This document shows, piece after piece, positions 33,501-42,274 of a DNA stretch of 64,000 nt; position 1 is the stretch's first letter; each line of letters begins with the position of its first letter. Made by a program: the position numbers and the translations under genes. The stretch comes from Hyaloscypha bicolor E (Eukaryota; Ascomycota; Leotiomycetes; Helotiales; Hyaloscyphaceae). A model generated the notes under the pieces. It was not told where the DNA came from. It worked only from the letters and a program-made list of their open reading frames with translations, and ran no database searches. The stretch covers positions 682,001-746,000 of the forward strand of contig NW_020194685.1 in assembly GCF_002865645.1 (NCBI RefSeq), given 5' to 3'.

Positions 33501-33547
33501 CGAATCGACGAATTCATGATATAGCTGAGGAAAGGACGGAGTCATGA
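30536..33547 (+). pseudogene. GH92 alpha-1,2-mannosidase-like protein with one frameshift
   Basis: Glycoside hydrolase family 92 member, expected to act on alpha-mannosides outside the cell or in the secretory pathway. Exons are 30536-30622 (signal peptide MCLYASLTVLLVAAARA), 30672-31970 and 32088-33547. The sum is one base short of a multiple of three. The missing base lies near 31754, where YTP should continue as DARSSNFNGASQGGSN but reads into another frame; with it the product is 948 aa. Family landmarks are NGGNTFAGVTLPFGMVKLGPD, YYEGLPWKYSF (acid/base Glu region) and LPGNSDAGAMESWLLWNMLG. In the last, the Asp pair known from bacterial GH92 (GNDD) reads NSD, as I believe is usual for fungal members. 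A transmembrane segment at about 798-822 gives a type I anchor. Intron 2 is a repeated introner-like sequence. The lesion may be real or a sequencing error. Confidence 0.8.
31971..32087 (+). repeat. Introner-like intron, copy 1 (in the GH92 gene)
   Basis: A 117-bp intron with donor gtaggt, a ctaac branch motif and acceptor acccag. It splits a Trp codon (t/gg) between ALPD and LELGYI. From end to end it matches the intron at 40900-41017 on the minus strand, including an identical 26-nt run (32023-32048 versus 40966-40941) and an identical gactgtttcatgag. The flanking exons of the two genes are unrelated. Confidence 0.85.
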
Positions 33548-34422
33548 GGTGCGAATTTAGATAAAAAACTTGTTAGTTAGTGAGTAGATAATGATAGATA
33601 GATGAAGTATGGATCTCAAAACTACCGTGTCTCCAGCTTTGGAGTAAAATGGGGGAAAGGTTCATGTACATTGCTTAACTTGCACGCTAAGGGGTACTTA
33701 GTCTTGCCCACGAACTTCTCACGAGCTTCAGACTTCTCTTCTAGAAAATATCTCAATTTCTAGAACTCACTCTCGTATCGCGTGAAGGCCATTTTTACTC
33801 CGTCGATCCATTACCTGGTACAAGTCTCACTTCTACCTCTTAGTCCTTTGAACTCTCATTTATGTGAACTATTGGTGGAAAGCGGGAAACTGGGCTAATG
33901 GTTCTCATTCTCAGATCATTCCATATTTTGCAATTCTCGACAGGAAATAACATGGCCTGGTTCAATGGGATTTCACATCACCTCCTTTGGAGGTAAAGGT
34001 GAGGTAAAGCAACCTTGATTCGAGGAAGATCACGTGGCTTCCCTGTCACCTTCCCCGTCTGATTGGTTCGGTTGGAGACTTCTTGACGTGTGAAGTGTAC
34101 CTAATGTTCCAAACTTATATTTCTGTCAACATCAATGAATAATTCTCCTTGAAATAAAGTAAAGAACCCCCACCCTTTCAGTTCACAAATCGGCGTTGAT
34201 TCGGCCTGACCGTCAATGGAACCAAAGTATTTGAAAGAGTCGGAAATTCCTCGCCGAAAGAGGAATCCATGACATGTGTTCGCCATTTCCCAGGTCATCG
34301 CACCTTCCCCTCACACTCAAATGGAGACCCGGGACTAAATCAAGATCTTTTGAGCTCAGCATTCAATCCCCATTGCATGCAAAATTAAGATTCTACACTT
34401 ATCCAACCAAAAAAGCATCAAT
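33548..34422. other. Intergenic region between GH92 and the Zn2Cys6 factor
   Basis: No gene is supported. A tcACGTGgc-type CACGTG motif lies near 34031-34036. A short minus-strand frame over 34101-34298 has no recognisable family. Confidence 0.4.
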
Positions 34423-36588
34423 ATGAACCCATCACACGTCACCTTCCTTCCTCAACCCACCGGACTACCACAAACGCCGCCGAGCCAACCATCATCAACA
34501 GGACAAACATCCGAAGCCAAAAAGCGCCGCCGCAGCTCCCAATCCTGCGATTAATGCCACAAGCGAAGCATCGGATGCCAACCCGGCAAGACAGATGCCT
34601 CGAAATGTCAGAACTGCATCGATTTTGCCCATAGTTGTACCTACGACCAACCTGCCAAGAAACGAGGGGTCAAAAGTGGCAGGTCGAGTGAGCATGGATC
34701 GAGCTCTATGGATAGAGAGAGTGGTGCACGGTCGTTGACGGGTATGGCGAATGGGAGTGGGAGCGGGAAGGGGATGTAGACAAGTGCGGAGTGGCGGAAG
34801 GGAAACCTAGAGGGATATGAGCAGGACATAGGGGATCTGGTGGATGTTTACTTTGAGGTTGTTTATCCTTTGTAAGTCATCTTACTTCCATCATTGTTTT
34901 GTTTAAGCGGATTCCTAATGTGGTGTAGATATCCTCTCTTCCATCGTCCCAGTTTGCTTCGAAGATTGGAGGCGCGGGAGTACCTTACGAACCAGTCTTT
35001 CTCCGCGGTTATCTTGGGTCTTTGTGCTCTTGCAGCGGCGAGAGCTAGGGATGGGGCTCTCTATTCCCATGGCTGGAACCCGGAGTATTTCAAAACTCCT
35101 TTGGCGGAAGTGTACTTCACTGCTGCTGACGAGGTGATGCGCCGAGGCGTGAGCAAGATGATGGCACTGGGGGAAGGACTGGATTGGATGCGAGCTTGTG
35201 CTCTATTGGCACTTTATGGCATTCAGATTGGCGAAGAAGGTATCGCGCATCAGTATCTGGGCATGTATCACAGCTTGGTGTCGATAGATGGATTGCAAGA
35301 TGAGAAGAACTGGCCGAAGCACATAGGAATCGTGGAAACCGAACTTCGGCGGCGATTGGTAAGTGTCACCCTAATGCAGCTGGAACAACAGCTAATGCAC
35401 GAAGTTCTGGTCAATGTATTGCTTAGAAGTCTATTGCTCGGCCGTCTGGGGAAGGATCAACAGGTGCCGGGAAGCACAATCTCAGGTCGCGTACGCCAGC
35501 GAAATAGAGGACGAGGATTTCTCGGACGCTGGATACAACCACCCAAGTTCGCACATGATACCCCAACAATCAATCACAAATCCCAACTCCTGGCTTCACG
35601 GATGGAATTTCGTCACCGAACTCTATCGGATCCTTGAACATGCTATGGATGACTTCTATCAACGAACTTCAAGTAGAGTCGGCCCAGTTTCTTTAGGAGA
35701 CCTATTCGGAAACGGAATACCTCATCAAAGCCACGCTCTCAACAGAGTAATGTCTATGTACTCAGACCTCCCCCCAATGTTCAAAGAACCCCAAGAAATC
35801 TCTCAAAACGGGAAACAACAATCAAGCCTAGACAAGAACGTCGGCTTCCAATCAACCAACATAACCGCTACCCTCCATCATATCCGTATAATCCTCACCT
35901 CTCCAGCAGAAGAAACAGTTGATCAAAAATATGCAATCGCCCGCGATCTCCTCGACGGGTTGACCAAAACCCCAGCTTGCTACCTTCGAGCAATGTCTTC
36001 TCCTTTGCTTCTCCAAATTGCGGCAATCGCTTCAATCATCTCCTCGCCGATGAAACGTCCGTACTCCGAGTCCGAGTATGTGAACATCAGACAAGTGTTG
36101 TGAGCAAGCCCCCTTGAACTTCACAAATCCACAGCTAATGGAAAGATAGAGTAGAAATAACCAACCTCGTATCACACTTAGCAGTAGGCTTCACCGACCG
36201 CTTGAGCGCGGAAACCCGCCTCTGGAGTCAACTACATGTGCTAGGAAACTCCTGGTACAGAGCTGCCCAACTACAAGGCGAATCCACTCACGCTGCGGGT
36301 ACACCTTCTACTCTAACATTTGTTTCACCTCCACCTCTCCGACTTAGAAGGGTAGCTGGTCTTAATATTGATCCGAGTTTACAGGGTTCTGGTGTTACTG
36401 ATGGAGGCGTAGGTGCAGCGGGATTTGAGGCGAATGTGTATGAGTCTGTATCACAAGGTATGGGTGTTAATGGTATTGAGATAGACCGAGCAGCAGCAGA
36501 GGAGAATAACCAATCAGGGGCTCCGCAAGAGTTGTCAGGGGGCTTCAAGTTCGACCCTTCGCAAGGAATTGAGCAGTTTGAGGAGTGA
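34423..36588 (+). pseudogene. Zn2Cys6 fungal transcription factor with two premature stops
   Basis: Four exons, 34423-34871, 34929-35358, 35405-36099 and 36150-36588, sum to exactly 671 codons with every junction in phase. The frame is broken only by TAA at 34552-34554, inside the zinc cluster, and TAG at 34777-34779. The zinc cluster keeps all six cysteines (C-x2-C-x6-C-x9-C-x2-C-x6-C). The TAA sits at the residue between the first two Cys pairs, where homologues have Gln (CDQCHKRS), so CAA to TAA is the simplest change. The middle is a fungal-specific transcription factor domain with the motif RRRLFWSMYCLE across intron 2. The target genes cannot be inferred. The lack of indels suggests recent inactivation, RIP-type mutation, or stop-codon readthrough. 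Confidence 0.85.
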
Positions 36589-37761
36589 GGTGGCCATGTT
36601 TTATGACGGGATGACTGCATTGGCGGAATATTAAATTGGTGGAGTTTGGGAGAAAGCATAAATTAGAAAAGGTGGTATACGGAGCGGTGTTTGGGATTTG
36701 CATGGCTTACTGTATAGGCTAGAGTTGAGAGGGTCATTGCTTGCGTGAGTGGAGTGTTGCCAGTAAAGCCTACACCGACTAAGTAAAGGACAATCAAGGC
36801 TTGTATAAATAGTGACATTTACGTTCATGTGAAGCAACACCTACAAACCATATCTGTAGATCCAATCTACCAACTTATAACCTCTAGTAAAGTAGGGTGG
36901 CACACACCCTATACTCTCCGATCACCACTCCTCTGCTATTAAAAGCAACTTCAGTGACAATCAAAACCATATGATAGACAAGGAAGGAGACAAGATGAGG
37001 CATGGAGCTTTCGATTGGACTGTACAACAAATTTAAATCTAGGAACTGCTCGAATTATAAACTGGTCCTTGCTGTGACACATCATTACGCAACCGATATG
37101 TCTCTTGAACTCAGGATATGCATGAGTAATAACGCCTGAAACAGTTGACAGCAACTCTTGAGGATGTCCGGGCCATGTGAGAATCTGACCAGATGGAAGA
37201 AAGGATCATATCGTTCCAAACGAGTCCCCATTTTCTCTACTGTGGATACCCAAGAGTCCAAGTTGGCCTTCAAGATCAATTTGGCAGGTCGGTAACCTGC
37301 GCGTAGTACTTCACTTCTTGAGAGAAAGTTCCCCGAGAGAAAAAGTCTGCTCCTCAGCTTTATGGTAAAGATCCTCCATTCTTGGCCGTTGTTTCTTCGA
37401 TGCGCATGACCACGTTCGTGCTCCGTCGTCCTGTATATTCAAGTCTTGAGCACCAAGACAGGCCTTCTATTGGCAGAGACAGTTTGCCGGTATCTCACTT
37501 GGCTCATTGCTCTTGAGCACACAGTACATCCTCATCTCTTACTTCTCATTGTCCCATGAATCTCTTGGCATTTGACCGGATCATGACCCTCAAGGCTTTC
37601 AGAGATCTTGGGATACTGCAAAATTTTCTCCTTTTAAACTCCCATTGCTTCGCAGAGCATTTTGATGGCAGTGGCCTCGATATTCCCCCAGATGGAAGCA
37701 CTCCAGAAGAGTGGAGCGGGCAGGACTTGAGCCTCACCTTCTCATAGCTGCTCAAGCTAGC
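36589..37761. other. 1.2-kb intergenic region, no supported gene
   Basis: Short open frames on both strands overlap at 37546-37755, but neither shows a domain or a splice partner. Nothing else was recognised. Confidence 0.4.
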
Positions 37762-38772
37762 TCAGGTAATCTCGATCGGATTGGCACCTGTCCCAAGACC
37801 CTCATCAAAGTTTCCATCTGCATGCAAATGCTCACTCAAAAACTCCCTAATTGCAACGCCTGGAACGCCATGCCTCATAGCTGTCTTGTCATCCCAACTA
37901 CTATGTAACCCCACCAGCCCCCCCTCCTCTGCGCTGATTAACGGAGCACCCGAATGCCCCCAATAAGTCCAACAATCATGCATCAAACTCCCAATCTCCG
38001 CATTATCCTGCGGATCCTGCCCCTTAACCATCCCCTTCCACCTCCCTTCTGAAATCTCAATTAGATTATACTTCGTTTTCTTGTTCCCCTCCGCCTCTAA
38101 ATCATCCCTGCCTGGCTGTCCAATACAAATCAGCTGCAACCGGTACTTGGGTGCTGCTTCCGAGAGTTTCAGGCAAGCGAATACAGGCGCCGAGCCTGAA
38201 GCAAGGTTACCTGGTGCGGGCGTCTCGATGGCGATGATTTTTAAGAGTGCCAGGTCTCGGCGGGGATCCCAGGCTCGACACTCAACTAGCACGGCTAGGC
38301 CAGTGTAGTAGAGGAGCCACCGCTTCTTCTGAGATGAGAGGTACTCGGCTTCATCGTCGCCGAAGCAGTGGGCGCATGTTAGAAGCCAGCCTGAGGGGTG
38401 GATACAGACTGCTGTGCCTGCTTCATGTTGAGCGAAGATGAGTGTTGAGAGGAGGGCGTTGAGATGAGCTGGGCTTGGGAGCGAGGTGAGAGTTTGGGGT
38501 GCGGTTGACGAGAGTTGGGCTTGCTTTTTGCGGAGGAGTGTGAGCTCTGAGGACTTGAGATTTGAGAACTTGGATCCTGGTGAGATGAGAGTGATGGATT
38601 CTGGTGATTTGGATGAGGAGGCTGGTATATTGGTGAAGGTCATCGGGGATGGGACCGCAGGGGGCTGAGGCTTTGAGGCTGTTGAGGATGCCTGTGCCGA
38701 TTTGAAGGAACCCAAGTTGCGCCTCGTGGTGGGCATGGCGAGGGCATGAACATTGTTCAAGGTGGAGTTCAA
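37762..38772 (-). CDS. Trypsin-like serine protease domain protein
   Basis: A single-exon 336-aa protein. After a disordered N-terminus of about 100 residues comes a chymotrypsin-fold (trypsin_2-like) domain with a complete catalytic triad: His135 in LLTCAHCF, Asp173 in RRDLALLKI and Ser274 in YWGHSGAPLIS. No signal peptide is seen, so it may be a cytosolic or nuclear protease, unlike secreted trypsins. A later ATG (MPTTRRNLG, 12 codons in) could be the real start. The gene is intact although its neighbours on both sides are decayed. The substrate is unknown. Confidence 0.8.
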   Translation of the reverse strand: MNSTLNNVHALAMPTTRRNLGSFKSAQASSTASKPQPPAVPSPMTFTNIPASSSKSPESITLISPGSKFSNLKSSELTLLRKKQAQLSSTAPQTLTSLPSPAHLNALLSTLIFAQHEAGTAVCIHPSGWLLTCAHCFGDDEAEYLSSQKKRWLLYYTGLAVLVECRAWDPRRDLALLKIIAIETPAPGNLASGSAPVFACLKLSEAAPKYRLQLICIGQPGRDDLEAEGNKKTKYNLIEISEGRWKGMVKGQDPQDNAEIGSLMHDCWTYWGHSGAPLISAEEGGLVGLHSSWDDKTAMRHGVPGVAIREFLSEHLHADGNFDEGLGTGANPIEIT

Positions 38773-39012
38773 ATGTTGGATATTTTATTCTTCCCCCTCC
38801 ATCGATGGAAGCCTGGCGAGGCTTGGAACGCTGAAGTAGTCATTGAGTGTTGGCACGGCAACCCTGGAACCCTGGAATTGGGGCCTGATATCCTGCCAAC
38901 ATCAAATGTCCGCAGCAACGTGATTAAATCCTCATTCAGAGTGCTTCACGGCCGGAAAGACTTGAAGTACCTATGAATATTCATTATCATTATTAACATG
39001 CAATTAAGTCAT
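38773..39012. other. Short spacer between the protease gene and the membrane-protein remnant
   Basis: This segment holds the upstream region of the protease gene (minus strand) and the 3' flank of the remnant at 39013. No other element is recognised. Confidence 0.3.
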
Positions 39013-39519
39013 TCACCGCCCAGCATAAACAGCATCCATCATCATAATATCCCCCAATTCCTCCTTTCTCATACTCGTCCCCGCACACCTAATCCCATCA
39101 TCCAAACCCCCTTTATTACCCCACCATAACTTTCCCGCGGGATCCAGACTCCGATCATCAACCAAGCCCGTCAACGTCTGGAAATGTCCTCACGCAGCAG
39201 GCTGAGGTCCTTTCCGCTTTCTCACCACTAGATAAGTTGCAAATATTGCCAGCGCAGTAATGAAGATGGGCCCGATAAGACACCCAAGAATTGCTAGCCA
39301 TGTTGCTCCCAAGCTTAGGAGACAGCCAAGTTTAGACAAGTGACCTCTGTCGACATCGGGGAGCACAGGTCGGTAGAGTTGAAGATACAACTCGCTTTCA
39401 ATAGGGAGCCTGAATCGCGCTGGGTGTTTAAGCTCTGCCAAACTGTTGACCCGCTCATCGTAAGATGGGAATGGCCAATTACTGAGAGTCATCGAAGTGA
39501 AGGATCGGAGTGAGTCCAT
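39013..39519 (-). pseudogene. C-terminal remnant of a fungal multi-pass membrane protein
   Basis: One minus-strand frame of 169 codons runs from 39519 to a stop at 39013, interrupted by a single TGA at 39192-39190. Before the stop are two hydrophobic segments (LGCLLSLGATWLAILGC and IFITALAIFATYLVV). After it the frame continues as GHFQTLTGLVDDRSLDPAG, then KLWWGNKGGLDDGIRCAGTS and MMMDAVYAG. That tail resembles the conserved C-terminal end of a family of fungal integral membrane proteins, in which a Trp precedes G-H-x-Q-T-L; TGG to TGA would explain the stop. The 5' part is missing or lies in another frame; a frame over 39806-39567 could be a further remnant. The family name is from memory of sequence character and is tentative. 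Confidence 0.5.
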
Positions 39520-39806
39520 TGTTCGAAGTTCTTCGATTGAATCAGTGCTCTTCTCAGATGCTTTTTTTAATCAATCAACCCAGCGGGAAAATTCCAGACG
39601 TATATAATGATCGTAGTATCATTATCAAAATGGTCGGAAAGACCAGTAGGAAACAAACGCAAGCTGGAAGAGTCCCCCAAGTACATATCTTCACCCAAAC
39701 ATCCTACGAGGGGTATTTTTAATGAGAGGTACTGCCCAGCTGAATCGGAGGAGGAAGTGTGGGGCCAAGGGGAGGAATTTGAATAGGGGTCCATTGCATA
39801 AATCAA

Positions 39807-40579
39807 CCCTTCATCAAATTAAGTCGTAAATAAAATTTGAGGAATCCATGCACAGCCTCACGTGGCGGGTGAAACATGGTCGGACCAACTTTCGTCGGCC
39901 AATCACAATCTGCGTGTTAATCTTTCATTGTGAGTTCTACCCTCTGGAGGTGCTTTGGAGGTGCGAAAAGAAGCTGGCCAAAACACAGACAAACATTCTG
40001 AAGCCACAGACACGATCCTCAAGCTTACTTGCAAGGGAGGCTGAGGAAAACAAGAGTATGGCAGGCCATAAGAAGGAGACAGGGGTCACAAAAGCAATTC
40101 ACCATATCGGCTTTGCAAAACGTCAAAAAGAAAACACTTAATTTGCAATCTCCAATAAATGAACCTGTCAATCAATGCAAACGATGAATGTCTGCCATGA
40201 TCTCGAACACTCTCGGAAAGGCAGCGTGGGAGAGTGCTCAACTTCCCTAAAAGCAAAGCTTGTGGTGTGATAGAGAGCTTGAATCCACGACCAGATTGGA
40301 AGACCTTGGTCCCCTTTGACTCATGTTCCAAGGAAGCAATTCGCTATAAAGGCCGGTGATGGCCCAGTTCGAGATATCTAGGGGCGTTAAAGGATGAAGA
40401 GCTGCCGGAGGAAGAGACCGGGGCATGTCTGCCACAAATGCAACCAAAAGAAAGCCCGTTCATGTGCTGGTACAAACCACAAAAATCTCGAAAAATGATT
40501 CAAGGTGCTGAACCGCAATTTGAATGATGCATTCCTGGATTACCAGGCTTGATTGCACTTAAGGACCTTCCTGCCTTCC
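39807..40579. other. Intergenic region, no supported gene
   Basis: Nothing recognisable is encoded in this 770-bp stretch. It contains no copy of the MITE family. Confidence 0.4.
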
Positions 40580-41804
40580 CTACTTCTTCGACGTCAGCAG
40601 CCTCCGCTTTTCGAGCTCCCACTCCACCGCCTCTTTGATGATGGAGTCATGATCTGCAATGGGATTGAAATGAAGGCGCTGTCGTGCTTTTTGAGTGTTA
40701 TATGTATGTGTATTAACACAATATGTCATTGAAGTTTTGCTGACAGACACTGGTGGTTCCTTACTCCCAAGCGTAAAGATCCAGTATATCCACCCCACAA
40801 TGAAAGCGGTGACAAGTGCAGTCCACTTTGGCAAGATGGTAACATCCACGAGGTCATCCCGATGCCGGCCACGAGCGATGGTCCAGATTAAGCGTGCGTC
40901 TAGGTAACGGGGGAAGTCAGCAATTGCTCAATTGGGATTGTTTCGGGAGAGGACATTGTCTTAGGAAATCTCATGAAACAGTCACAAATAGGAAAGGATT
41001 TCTCCCCCAACACCTACGGTACCAGAATGGTATTGCTACTCCATCTGAGATGATGAAAGCTTCTCCGTCGACCTTTCCAGAGGCACGACTGGGGTTCAAG
41101 AGAGCTTTGGCAGCGAGAATATGGGCCGTCGCCGCGTTCTCGATCCACAAAATTTCAACGAGATTTTTGCCGTCTCCGATCTGGAAAGGCTTCTGATTTC
41201 CTGGGCATGCATTGAGAGTACCAGGGATGGTTTGACTATCCCTAACGCCGTATGAATGTGCCATGACGAGGCGGACAGTTGGGAGACTTGGGGCGTTGGC
41301 AGCGCCGACAATTTTATCAGCCATGGCTTTGGTGCGACCATATTCCCAGGTCTTGGATGATGGATTCCAGAGCTTTTGGCTCTCATCAACGTTGAAATGC
41401 GGGGAATCGGCGTAGGCATCTACTGTCGAGCTGAAGACAAAAGCTCTCACCGACGAGCATTCAGATCCGCTGGTGAGTAAGATTTCTGTACCTTTAACGT
41501 TCGTTTCGTATTGGTCTACTTTCCCGCCCGTAGGAAAACTCGGATTGGGGCTGGCAGTATGAAAAATGACACGGGGCTTGATTTCTTGGAATAATGAGTC
41601 CACTTTGGTCGCATCTGTGATGCTACCCTGAATGTAGGTCGCTCCGTCATGACGATTAGACTCGATGTCACGATCCAAAACGTAGACAGGACCGCACTCT
41701 GGATCCTGTAGCAGGTCGCGGACAAGATAGAACCCTAGAAATCCACATCCGCCGGTGACTAGGACTGTGTCGAGCAGGGGCGAGGCGCGCGTTGATGGGG
41801 CCAT
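40580..41804 (-). CDS. 3-beta-hydroxysteroid dehydrogenase / sterol-4-alpha-carboxylate dehydrogenase-like protein (Erg26 paralogue)
   Basis: NAD(P)-dependent short-chain dehydrogenase of the 3-beta-HSD family. Two exons, 41804-41018 and 40899-40580, join in frame to 368 aa. The nucleotide-binding motif is VTGGCGFLGFYLV near the N-terminus and the catalytic YxxxK is EYGRTK. The C-terminus keeps the FW..ARLIWTIAR motif across the splice junction, followed by a hydrophobic anchor (TALVTAFIVGWIYWIFTLG) typical of ER-bound sterol enzymes. The exact substrate is uncertain: a paralogue of Erg26, or a secondary-metabolite enzyme. The only intron (118 bp) is a copy of the introner-like sequence also found in the GH92 gene. 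The ATG at 41804 was chosen over an in-frame upstream methionine at 41912. Confidence 0.82.
40900..41017 (-). repeat. Introner-like intron, copy 2 (in the 3-beta-HSD gene)
   Basis: A 118-bp intron with donor gtaggt, branch region gctgac and acceptor acctag. It aligns end to end with the GH92 intron at 31971-32087, with donor and acceptor coinciding with the ends of the similarity. Both copies lie in the sense direction of their host gene. Roughly four fifths of positions agree by eye. Confidence 0.85.
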
Positions 41805-42274
41805 CTTTTTGGATTCTTGGCCGAGGCGTTTCAAAATTGAGATGTATATATCAAACGTAGTATAATATGTCGAAGGGAGGGGACAAACCATATATGCCCA
41901 CGTCTCCAACAAATGGAAGTGCTAGCCAACTATGAAGCAAGAAAGGATGGGATCGTCAGACGGAGCTGAACAGAACAGAGCAAGGGCACCAATCAGAACA
42001 CTGAAAGCTGCCCACGACTAAGTAATATGAGAATGTAAAGTTTAGCACTCTTCCATTGAAACAGAATAATGGAGTGAAGCTTGAAATGAGGGAGTGCTGG
42101 TAAAATTCACCAGCCTATTTCTTATCAGCCACGTGACCGGATTTAAACTTCGTGAGCAAACTCGCGACGAGAGGTCAACTTGGACAAACGCCGTGCAACA
42201 ACAATGATCCTTTGAACTTCATCGCAAAATCGCCTTTGGCGAACCCCTAATCCAGTGCCACAGTCCTTACCAAG

